Assembly (NCBI GenBank): GCA_019246495.1
Contig: JAFAQI010000154.1
Location: 1-10,225 of the forward strand
Reading direction: 5' to 3'
DNA from: Frankiales bacterium
GTDB taxonomy: Bacteria > Actinomycetota > Actinomycetes > JAFAQI01
DNA length: 10,225 nt
In this document: piece after piece, positions 1-6,759 of the stretch
How the letters are laid out: each line of letters opens with the position of its first letter
Position numbering within the stretch: the first letter of the stretch is position 1
The notes under the pieces: generated by a model
Databases searched by the model: none
The model's input: the letters and a program-made list of their open reading frames with translations, nothing else
What the model was told of the DNA's origin: nothing
Made by a program: the position numbers and the translations under genes

Positions 1-660
1 AACGGCGTCTGGACGCGCAACCCGGAAGCCGCGCGGATGTCGACGCTGCAGGACTACGTCGCCGACCCGGAGGTGCGCCGCCGCGCCTGGCAGTCTCGCC
101 GAGCGCATCCGGCGTGGTCGGCCGAGCCCAACGCCGGGCATCGCGCACTCGTCGAGCTCGAGAAGACCGGCCGGCTGTTCGCTCTGGTCACCCAGAACAT
201 CGACGAGCTGCATCAACGCGCGGGCTCGAGCCGGACGACCGTCATCGAGATCCACGGGACGATCCACTGGGCGGAGTGCCTGACCTGCGGCATCCGTACG
301 CCGATGACCGACGAGCTGGCTCGCGTCGACGCCGGCGAGGAAGACCCGCCGTGCGCGCAGTGCGGCGGCATCCTCAAGTCCGCGACGATCTCATTCGGGC
401 AGCCGCTCGATCCCGACGTCCTGGATGCGGCCGCGCGCGCCGCCGGCACCTGCGACCTGTTCCTCGCTGTCGGCACGTCGCTGACCGTGCAGCCGGCCGC
501 CGGGTTGTGTGAGCTGGCGGCCGCCAACGGTGCGCGGCTCGTCATCATCAACGCCCAGCCCACGCCGTACGACGACCTGGCCGACGCCGTGCTGCGCGAG
601 CCGATCGGTGAGATCCTTCCCTCGCTCGTGACCGCTGCAGTGGAGGGCGACTCGTCATGA
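1..660 (+). CDS. Sirtuin NAD-dependent protein deacylase (5'-truncated by window edge)
   Basis: This encodes a Sir2/CobB-type deacylase, which removes acyl groups from protein lysines using NAD+ and releases nicotinamide and O-acyl-ADP-ribose in the cytoplasm. The frame is open from base 1, and the first residues (NGVWTRNPEA) match the part of the family that follows the NAD-binding GAGxS...GIPDFRG motif, so the true start lies to the left and the ATG at 37 is internal. In window residue numbers: TQNIDELHQRAGS at 64-76 is the NAD-pocket motif, His85 in EIHGT is the expected catalytic base, Cys93/Cys96 and Cys118/Cys121 form the structural zinc site, and GTSLTVQPAAGL begins at 158. In all, 219 residues are visible. 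The stop overlaps the next start as ATGA, so the two genes are probably translated together. The family is near certain; the acyl preference cannot be read. Confidence 0.95.
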   Translation, partial: NGVWTRNPEAARMSTLQDYVADPEVRRRAWQSRRAHPAWSAEPNAGHRALVELEKTGRLFALVTQNIDELHQRAGSSRTTVIEIHGTIHWAECLTCGIRTPMTDELARVDAGEEDPPCAQCGGILKSATISFGQPLDPDVLDAAARAAGTCDLFLAVGTSLTVQPAAGLCELAAANGARLVIINAQPTPYDDLADAVLREPIGEILPSLVTAAVEGDSS

Positions 661-2195
661 AAGTGCCGCTTCTCGTCAACGACTTCCTCGATCGCGGCGA
701 GACGGTGTTCGCCGAGCGCGTCGCCGTCGTGGACGAGCCGGACTGTGCCGACAACTTGGGTTCGGTGACCTACGCCGAGCTCGCGCGTCGGGTCCGGGCG
801 TTGCAGGCCGGGCTCGACGAGCTGGGTGTCGATCCGGGGGAGCGGGTCGCGGTCGTGTCACCCAACGCGGCGCGCCTGCTCGAGCTGTTCTACGCCGTGC
901 CGGGCTCGGGTCGGGTGCTGGTGCCGATCAACTTCCGGCTGCGGTCGGAGGAGGTCGAATACATCGTCGAGCACTCCGGCGCATCGGTGCTACTCGTCGA
1001 CCCGACGCTCGACGACGACCTCGGAACCGTGACGGCCAAGCACCGGCTGCTGCTCGGCGAGCAGTCGGACGAGGCGCTGCTGCGCTTCGTCCGCGAGCCG
1101 CAGCGGTGGGCTGGCGCCGACGAGGACGCGACCGCGACCATCAACTACACGAGCGGGACGACCGCGCGTCCGAAGGGCGTCCAGATCACGCATCGAAACA
1201 TCTGGGTGAACTCCACCACGTTCGGCTGGCACGCCGGCGTCGGCGACCGCGACGTCTATCTGCATACGCTTCCGATGTTCCACGCCAACGGTTGGGGGAT
1301 GCTCTACACCGCGTGTGCGATGGGGGTGCCGCAGATCGTGCTGCGCAAGGTCGACGGCCCGGAGATCTTGCGCCGCGTCGACCGGCACGGCGTGACGTTC
1401 ATGTGCGCGGCGCCAGCTGTCGTCAACGCGGTGCTCGATGCCGGCAAGGAGCATGACGGACCGATCCCCGGTGCCGGCCGCGCGACTCGGGTCATCTGCG
1501 CCGGTGCGCCGCCGCCGTCCAAGACGATCGAGCGGATCGAGTCCGAGCTCGGCTGGGAGTTCATTCAGATCTACGGGCTCACGGAGACCTCGCCGTTCCT
1601 CACGATGAACCGGCGCAAGAAGGAGTGGGACGACCTCCCGCTCGCCGACGCGGCACAGAAGCTCGTCCGTGCGGGTGCGCCGGCGATCGGCGTGCGGCTT
1701 GCGATCAGCGATGCCGGCGAGGTGCTTGCGCGCAGCAACGTCGTCCTCGAGGGCTACTGGCAGCAGCCCGATGCAACAGCCGACGCGTTGGACGGCGGCT
1801 GGTTCCACACCGGTGACGGCGGATCGCTCGACGACGAGGGTTACCTCACGATCTCCGACCGCAAGAAGGACGTCATCATCACCGGCGGCGAGAACGTTTC
1901 GTCGATCGAGGTGGAGGACTGCCTCTACTCACTCGAGGGTGTCGCCGAGTGCGCGGTGATCGGCGTACCGGATGAGAAGTGGGGCGAGACCATCAAGGCC
2001 GTCGTCGTTCCGGCGCCCGGTGCTTCGCTCGACGAGGCCACGGTCATCGCGCACTGCAAGAAGCGGATGGCCGGCTACAAGTCACCCACGTCCGTCGACT
2101 TCGTCGAAGCGATCCCGCGGACGGCGACCGGCAAGGTGCAGAAGTTCAAGCTGCGCGAGCCGTTCTGGGCCGGCCGGGACCGCCAGGTCAACTGA
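657..2195 (+). CDS. AMP-forming acyl-CoA synthetase (FadD-like fatty acid--CoA ligase)
   Basis: This 512-residue enzyme of the ANL adenylating superfamily activates a carboxylic acid with ATP and then forms the CoA thioester. Visible core motifs are the P-loop YTSGTTARPKG at 164-174, YGLTETSP at 306-313, the TGD aspartate at 387, the hinge and following loop DRKKDVIITGGENVSSIE at 401-418, and the C-terminal PRTATGK at 487-493, whose Lys493 is the catalytic lysine of the adenylation step. Length fits medium- or long-chain fatty acyl or aryl acid ligases; substrate is not readable. The ATG at 657 overlaps the sirtuin stop (ATGA) and has a GGAGGG ribosome site at 642-647. PX4GK is also the site where protein acetyltransferases silence such enzymes and sirtuins reactivate them, so the upstream neighbour is a plausible regulator. 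A strong hairpin follows the stop. Confidence 0.95.
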   Translation: MKVPLLVNDFLDRGETVFAERVAVVDEPDCADNLGSVTYAELARRVRALQAGLDELGVDPGERVAVVSPNAARLLELFYAVPGSGRVLVPINFRLRSEEVEYIVEHSGASVLLVDPTLDDDLGTVTAKHRLLLGEQSDEALLRFVREPQRWAGADEDATATINYTSGTTARPKGVQITHRNIWVNSTTFGWHAGVGDRDVYLHTLPMFHANGWGMLYTACAMGVPQIVLRKVDGPEILRRVDRHGVTFMCAAPAVVNAVLDAGKEHDGPIPGAGRATRVICAGAPPPSKTIERIESELGWEFIQIYGLTETSPFLTMNRRKKEWDDLPLADAAQKLVRAGAPAIGVRLAISDAGEVLARSNVVLEGYWQQPDATADALDGGWFHTGDGGSLDDEGYLTISDRKKDVIITGGENVSSIEVEDCLYSLEGVAECAVIGVPDEKWGETIKAVVVPAPGASLDEATVIAHCKKRMAGYKSPTSVDFVEAIPRTATGKVQKFKLREPFWAGRDRQVN

Positions 2196-2198
2196 CCC

Positions 2199-2250
2199 CG
2201 ACTTGTCAGAACCTGCGGCGGTTATAGGCGCCCCAGGTTCTGACAAGTCG
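2199..2250. terminator. Long hairpin between convergent genes, probable bidirectional terminator
   Basis: Arms 2199-2215 and 2234-2250 are perfect 17-bp reverse complements (CGACTTGTCAGAACCTG / CAGGTTCTGACAAGTCG). After one C/C mismatch (2216/2233) the stem continues with GGCG/CGCC, leaving an 8-base loop at 2221-2228. It begins 4 bases after the acyl-CoA synthetase stop and ends 3 bases before the stop codon of the convergent beta-helix gene, so it could end transcription in both directions. There is no T-run, which is common for actinobacterial intrinsic terminators. It may instead be, or derive from, a dispersed palindromic repeat. Confidence 0.7.
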
Positions 2251-2252
2251 CG

Positions 2253-4013
2253 TCAGCTTTCGCGGCGGCGCAGGCGCGCGACGTAGAGACCGGTCAGCAG
2301 CAGGAGCAGGCCCGCGATCGGCACGCCGATGTCGAGACCTGTGTCCGACAGCGTGCGGCCGGACCCGCTGCCTTGCGTCGAGCCGTGCCGCCCGGACGAG
2401 TGGTGGCGCGGGCACCACGGGTTGGTGGGCACGCCCTTGCACGGGTCGGGCATGGTCTGCTCGTGCGGCAGCGGCTTCAGCCGCACCTTGGTGGTCTGCG
2501 GATACTGCGCCGGGACGCCCGGGGGAGGTGCGCAGTTGAACAGCAGCTGCGAGTCGCAGGACACCTCGGCGGTCAGTACGGCGACCTCGGCCGGGTCGGG
2601 ATAGACCGGCTGCCCGCAGGTGCTGTTGGTCGCGCCCAGCGTCGTCGGGAACATCGAGAGCGGGCCAGCGGTGTCCTTGTTGTTGTGCCAGCAGTTGCCG
2701 GGAGCGCTGGGATCCTCCGGCGGAACATGCGAGATATCGGCGATGTCGCCGTTCGTCGGGTTGCCGTAGCCACCGTTGTGCGCGAACGAGTTGTGCGCGA
2801 TCTCGTTGCCCCAGTCGCTGAAATAACACGGCACGGTCCCGGTCTGGCCGAGGATCAGACCCGACACGGCGGTGTTGGGAGCGCCGCCCTGGCAGTGCTG
2901 GCCGATGTCCGACGGCGGCACCTCGGTGTCCGGGTAGGGCGTCGTCAGGATGCCCCACGCCTTGTTGTTGGTGACGCGGTTGTGCAGGAGCGTGTCGTTA
3001 CGCCCGCCGGCGATCACCATGCCCGTGCCGACCGGTCCGGCCGCTGCGGAACCCGCCTCCGGCACGTTGGGGTTGTTGTTGTCGTGCACGTAGTTGTTGC
3101 GCCAGATCTCACACGAGCCATTGCCCGACGGGCAGGCGCCGTCTTGTGGCGAGGGCGAGTCGTCGTTGTTCTGCGAGTTGCTGACGATGCCGGTCGCGTT
3201 GTCGTCCCACTCACCGTTCTGGATGATCAGGTGCCCGCCGGAGTTGGTCCCGGAGTAACCGAGTGCACTGTTCTCGGCGTGCGGCCGGTCGAGCACGACG
3301 CCGCAGTCCGCGCACGCGCCGATGTAGTAGGCCGCGTCGTTCATGTTGCTGGCATAGGTGCGGGTGATCAGAGCCGGCCCGCGCGCGTTGGACACGAAGA
3401 TGCCGTACGTCGCCTGCGGGTCGTTCGCGTTGAAGTAGGTCGTCGTCGCAGACAAGTAGCTGCCGCTGTAGGGACCCATCCCGACCTTGCCGGATCCGTC
3501 GCCGCCGTTCCACCAGATCTGGTTGCCTTGACCGAGAAAGTTGCACGCCGTGAGGTTGTCGATGGAGACGCCATCGACCTTCGACGCCACGATGCCGGAG
3601 CGGCCGACGTGCTTGCCCTTGTAGAGCGGGCCGAAGTCCTGGTCCGCCCGGTGGTTGGAGCACTGCGGTGATCCCGGCTTGGTGCCGTCCACGACCACGG
3701 AGTTGCGGTTCATCCCGCGCAGGTGCAGGTGCGGAACCTTGATTGTCACGCCCCAGCCGGGCTCGCCGCCGCTCGGCTTCCACGTCGTGTAGTCGCCGCG
3801 CTCCTTCCAGTCACCCGGCCCGACGAGGACCCAGTCGCCCGGGTGTGCCGCGTCGACCGCCGCCTGGATCGACGGATACGTGCCCCGGACGCCGTGCCAC
3901 GTGCCCACCCGCAGCACCCGCACGGTCCGTGCCTGTGTCGGTGCGGCCGACACGATCATCGCGGCCGAGACGCCGAGGACACAGCCAGCTGTCAGCATGC
4001 GCGACGGACGCAT
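2253..4013 (-). CDS. Exported parallel beta-helix (pectate-lyase/NosD-like) protein with putative sortase-type C-terminal anchor
   Basis: This encodes a 586-residue secreted protein. Residues 1-28 form a signal peptide: MRPSR, a hydrophobic core, and a likely signal peptidase I cut after APTQA. The segment TYPSIQAAVDAAHPGDWVLV is the usual opening of single-stranded right-handed beta-helix proteins. It is followed by irregular Asn/Gly-rich coils such as RNNYVHDNNN and NRVTNNKAWGI. I count 14 cysteines in the mature chain, which suggests disulfides. A Ser/Gly/His linker leads to LSDTG at 555-559, a hydrophobic stretch and RLRRRES, like a sortase sorting signal. The ATG at 4013 is chosen because GGAGGTGATC lies directly before it; the in-frame GTG at 4019 lies inside that ribosome site. 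Beta-helix folds serve polysaccharide lyases, hydrolases and adhesins, and no catalytic residues are evident, so the function is unknown. Confidence 0.85.
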   Translation of the reverse strand: MRPSRMLTAGCVLGVSAAMIVSAAPTQARTVRVLRVGTWHGVRGTYPSIQAAVDAAHPGDWVLVGPGDWKERGDYTTWKPSGGEPGWGVTIKVPHLHLRGMNRNSVVVDGTKPGSPQCSNHRADQDFGPLYKGKHVGRSGIVASKVDGVSIDNLTACNFLGQGNQIWWNGGDGSGKVGMGPYSGSYLSATTTYFNANDPQATYGIFVSNARGPALITRTYASNMNDAAYYIGACADCGVVLDRPHAENSALGYSGTNSGGHLIIQNGEWDDNATGIVSNSQNNDDSPSPQDGACPSGNGSCEIWRNNYVHDNNNPNVPEAGSAAAGPVGTGMVIAGGRNDTLLHNRVTNNKAWGILTTPYPDTEVPPSDIGQHCQGGAPNTAVSGLILGQTGTVPCYFSDWGNEIAHNSFAHNGGYGNPTNGDIADISHVPPEDPSAPGNCWHNNKDTAGPLSMFPTTLGATNSTCGQPVYPDPAEVAVLTAEVSCDSQLLFNCAPPPGVPAQYPQTTKVRLKPLPHEQTMPDPCKGVPTNPWCPRHHSSGRHGSTQGSGSGRTLSDTGLDIGVPIAGLLLLLTGLYVARLRRRES

Positions 4014-4023
4014 GATCACCTCC
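4014..4023 (-). promoter_or_regulatory. Near-perfect Shine-Dalgarno sequence of the beta-helix gene
   Basis: On the minus strand GGAGGTGATC immediately precedes the ATG at 4013. All ten bases are complementary to the usual bacterial 16S rRNA 3' end (GATCACCTCC). This decides the start, because the longer reading from GTG at 4019 would begin within the ribosome-binding site. Confidence 0.75.
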
Positions 4024-4039
4024 GAGACCGGTGCCTCGC

Positions 4040-4045
4040 ACCGTA
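4040..4045 (-). promoter_or_regulatory. Possible -10 box (TACGGT) for the beta-helix gene
   Basis: The minus strand of the 64-bp divergent gap contains TACGGT, which fits the actinobacterial TANNNT -10 pattern. It would place the transcript start roughly 20 bases before the ATG at 4013, leaving room for the ribosome site. No good -35 hexamer is visible at the expected distance, so this is tentative. Confidence 0.3.
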
Positions 4046-4065
4046 CTCGGCAGGCTCAGCGTCCC

Positions 4066-4071
4066 TAGACT
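4066..4071 (+). promoter_or_regulatory. -10 box (TAGACT) driving a probably leaderless M16 operon mRNA
   Basis: TAGACT fits TANNNT and ends six bases before the GTG at 4078, which puts the expected transcription start on or next to the start codon. The in-frame TAG at 4066 rules out any earlier start, and there is no clear ribosome site before the GTG. This arrangement is typical of leaderless actinobacterial genes. No clear -35 is seen. Confidence 0.55.
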
Positions 4072-4077
4072 GGATCG

Positions 4078-5385
4078 GTGCCCACGCTTCCGCACTACCC
4101 GTTCACCCTGCACACGCTGGACAACGGGCTGCGGCTTGTCGTGAGCGAGGACCATCTGGCCCCGGTCGTCGCCGTCAACGTCTGGTACGACGTGGGCTCC
4201 CGCCACGAGACGCCCGGCCGGACAGGGTTCGCGCACCTCTTTGAGCACCTGATGTTCCAGGGCTCACGCAATGTCGGGCGCAACGACCACTTCGGTCTGA
4301 TCTCCGCGGCTGGCGGCACGCTCAACGGCACGACGTGGTGCGACCGGACCAACTACTACGAGACCGTGCCGGCGCATCACCTCGAGACCGCGCTGTGGCT
4401 CGAGGCCGATCGAATGGGCGGCTTGCTCGACGCGCTCGACCAGCAGAACCTCGACAACCAGCGCGAGGTCGTCAAGAACGAGAAGCGGCAGACCCGCGAC
4501 AACCAGCCTTACGGGCGGTGGCTCGAGCTGCTGCACGAGCACGGCTTTCCGCAGGGGCATCCCTACCAGCACTCGACGATCGGTTCGATGGCCGACCTGG
4601 ATGCCGCATCGCTCGAGGACGCGCGGGCGTTCTATGCGACCTGGTATGCGCCGGACAACGCAGTGCTGTCCGTCGTCGGTGACGTCGACCCGGCGGCAGT
4701 GCTCGACGCGGCGCAGCGCTACTTCGGCGGCATCCCCGCCAAGGGATCGTTTCCGGAGCCGCCGCCGAGCGATGCGCCGCCGGTCATCGGTACGGAGGTC
4801 CGGATGCACGTGCCGGACCGGGTGCCGTTGCCGCGCACGTTCATCGGCTACCGCTGCCCGCCGTTCGGCACTCCGGACTTCGACGCGGTCGAGATGTTGT
4901 CGACCGTTCTCGGTGGCGGTCGCGGAAGCCGGCTCTACAAGGCGCTGGTCCTCGACCGGCCGCTGCTTCAGCCACCGGACGGCAACGTGCTCTCCGCGTG
5001 GCCGTTTGTGGGCGGTGCGTCCTTGCTGATCGCCGACCTGCCGGCCCGCGAAGGCGTCGACCCCGCGGAGCTCGAGGCGGCGTACCACGAGGTCGCTGCG
5101 TCGATCGCCGAGGGCGTCACCGAAGCGGAGCTCGAACGCGCCCGCGCGTTGGTGACGAGCGACTGGCTGCACCATCTCGCGACCGTCGAGGGGCGGGCCG
5201 ACACGTTCAGCCAGTTCACCACGCTCTTCGACGACCCCGGCCTGGTGAACGACATGCTGCCGCGGGTGCTGGCGGTCACCGCGGACGACGTCATGCGCGT
5301 CGCCCGCGAGGTGGTCCGCGAGGACAACCGGGTGGTGCTCGTGTTCGAGCCGGAGCCGGCCCTCGACGACGAGGCGGCGGCGTGA
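4078..5385 (+). CDS. M16B family zinc metallopeptidase, catalytic subunit
   Basis: This 435-residue protein resembles the processing-peptidase (M16B) group, zinc proteases that degrade or trim peptides inside a clamshell formed by two homologous halves. The inverted zinc motif HLFEH is at 53-57, inside GRTGFAHLFEHLMFQGS; Glu56 is the expected catalytic base. A third zinc ligand is expected about 75 residues on and can be met by Glu130 or Glu135 in NQREVVKNE. The N-terminal opening (TLDNGLRLVVSED) is typical of the family. Where active single-chain members show an R...KGxxYG substrate-binding motif in the C-terminal half, this protein reads GGGRGSRLYKALVLDR with no matching Tyr-Gly, so it probably depends on the next gene's product. 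No signal peptide is seen, so it is likely cytoplasmic. The GTG at 4078 is the first possible start. Its stop overlaps the next start (GTGA). Confidence 0.93.
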   Translation: MPTLPHYPFTLHTLDNGLRLVVSEDHLAPVVAVNVWYDVGSRHETPGRTGFAHLFEHLMFQGSRNVGRNDHFGLISAAGGTLNGTTWCDRTNYYETVPAHHLETALWLEADRMGGLLDALDQQNLDNQREVVKNEKRQTRDNQPYGRWLELLHEHGFPQGHPYQHSTIGSMADLDAASLEDARAFYATWYAPDNAVLSVVGDVDPAAVLDAAQRYFGGIPAKGSFPEPPPSDAPPVIGTEVRMHVPDRVPLPRTFIGYRCPPFGTPDFDAVEMLSTVLGGGRGSRLYKALVLDRPLLQPPDGNVLSAWPFVGGASLLIADLPAREGVDPAELEAAYHEVAASIAEGVTEAELERARALVTSDWLHHLATVEGRADTFSQFTTLFDDPGLVNDMLPRVLAVTADDVMRVAREVVREDNRVVLVFEPEPALDDEAAA

Positions 5386-6755
5386 GCCAGGCTTCCGCGG
5401 CCCGGCTCGTCGCCGAACGGCCGGTCCCGACCGATCCGCGTCCGTGGAGCTTCCCGTCCTTCGACCGGTACGACGTTGCAGGCAGTCGCGTCGTCGCGGC
5501 ACACCTGCCGGGCAAGCCGCTCGCAGTCGTGTCCCTGGTCGTCGACGCGGGTGCGATCGCTGAGCCGCGCGGCAAGGAAGGCGTTGCGCTGCTGCTCGCG
5601 GCGACGCTGGCCGAGGGGACTCGCGACCGTGATGCCTATTCGCTTGCCGTCGCCGCGGAGCGACTGGGCGCGAGCTGGCGGGCGGACGTCGATTGGGAGT
5701 CGTTGCGTTGCGGTTTCGAGGTGCCGGTCGGTGATGTGCGTGCGGCGACTGAGCTGCTCGCCGAGACCGTGCGCGATGCGGCGCTCGCCGACGACGCGAT
5801 CGAACGGGTCCGGTCGGAGCGGCTCGACGACCTGAGCATCGACATGAGCCAGCCCGGCGCCAGGGCATCCATGGAGTTCGCGAAGCAGTTGTTCGCCGAG
5901 GACAGCCGCTACTCGCGTCCGGATGGCGGCGTCGTCGACACCGTCGCCGGCCTGACGCCGGACGACGTGCGGGCGTTCCATGCCGGGCGCGTGGGTCCGG
6001 CCGGCGCGACGCTCGTTGTCGCCGGTGACCTCACGGACGTTGACGTCCGGGAGCTGGGTCGGATCGTCTTCGAGGGCTGGTCCGGCGCGGAGTCGTCGCC
6101 GGTGTCAACGACAGCGACCGCGCATCCGGCGGGCAGCCGCGTCGTGCTCGTCGACCGGCCTGGCTCAGTGCAGTCGATGCTCTACGTCGGCCACGAGGCG
6201 CCGGCTCGTCGTACGCCGGACTACGTCGCGATGACGACGATGGCGCTCGCGCTCGGCGGGATGTTCAACTCCCGGCTCAACTACCGGCTGCGCGAGGACA
6301 AGGGCTACACCTACGGCGCGTTCGGTGGCTTCGACTGCCGCCGCGACGGCGGTGTCTTCGTCGCCCGCGCGGCGGTGCAGTCGGAGGTCACCGCACCGGC
6401 GCTGACGACGTTGGTCAACGAGCTCACCTTGATGCGCGAAGCCGGACTGACCGCGGACGAGCTCGAGCACGCGCGCAACTATCGCGCCGGCATTTTTCCG
6501 ATCAACTTCGCCGGACCGGGTGCGGTCGCGTCCGGGCTGGGCGACCTCGTCGTACACGGTCATCCCGACGACCACTTCGACCGGCTGCGCGCCGACATCC
6601 TGGCGGTCGGTCTCGACGCGGTGAACCAGGCTGCGGCCGACCGGCTGCACACGGACCGGCTGCTGTGTGTCGTCGTCGGCGACGCGGCGTCGATCGGTGA
6701 CGAGCTGCGGGCGACTGGCATCGGCTCGGTCGAGGTCGTCAACGACGGGGGGTGA
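5382..6755 (+). CDS. M16 family peptidase-like protein, non-catalytic partner subunit
   Basis: This 457-residue M16 paralogue has lost the zinc site: the segment matching GFAHLFEHLMFQGS reads GVALLLAATLAEGT, so both histidines and the glutamate are gone. It keeps the other half of an M16 active site, an Arg/Tyr motif RLREDKGYTYG at 302-312, preceded by LGGMFNSRLN. In described bacterial heterodimeric M16B enzymes one chain carries HxxEH and the other the Arg/Tyr pair, which is the pattern here. GTG at 5382 is chosen because it overlaps the upstream stop (GTGA) and the family-like sequence starts soon after. The frame stays open back to 4998, but that stretch is Arg/Gly-rich out-of-frame translation of the first peptidase gene. 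The four-base overlap suggests equal production of both subunits. Confidence 0.92.
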   Translation: MSQASAARLVAERPVPTDPRPWSFPSFDRYDVAGSRVVAAHLPGKPLAVVSLVVDAGAIAEPRGKEGVALLLAATLAEGTRDRDAYSLAVAAERLGASWRADVDWESLRCGFEVPVGDVRAATELLAETVRDAALADDAIERVRSERLDDLSIDMSQPGARASMEFAKQLFAEDSRYSRPDGGVVDTVAGLTPDDVRAFHAGRVGPAGATLVVAGDLTDVDVRELGRIVFEGWSGAESSPVSTTATAHPAGSRVVLVDRPGSVQSMLYVGHEAPARRTPDYVAMTTMALALGGMFNSRLNYRLREDKGYTYGAFGGFDCRRDGGVFVARAAVQSEVTAPALTTLVNELTLMREAGLTADELEHARNYRAGIFPINFAGPGAVASGLGDLVVHGHPDDHFDRLRADILAVGLDAVNQAAADRLHTDRLLCVVVGDAASIGDELRATGIGSVEVVNDGG

Positions 6756-6759
6756 GTCC

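Noticed and set aside
2373..3671. 432-codon plus-strand open frame opposite the beta-helix gene
   Set aside because: It is a Val/Arg-rich antisense translation with no domain, while the minus strand has a signal peptide, a beta-helix pattern and an ideal ribosome site.
4998..5381. N-terminal extension of the second M16 gene
   Set aside because: These 128 codons are Arg/Gly-rich out-of-frame translation of the first M16 gene; GTG at 5382 overlaps the previous stop and fits the family N-terminus.
4264..5868. 534-codon minus-strand open frame across the two M16 genes
   Set aside because: Its sequence is Arg-rich and low in complexity and it lies opposite two clear peptidase genes; long antisense frames are expected at this GC content.
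6667..6759. Earlier start for the membrane protein gene
   Set aside because: It would overlap the peptidase gene in another frame; GTG at 6760 has a suitable ribosome site and a normal gap.
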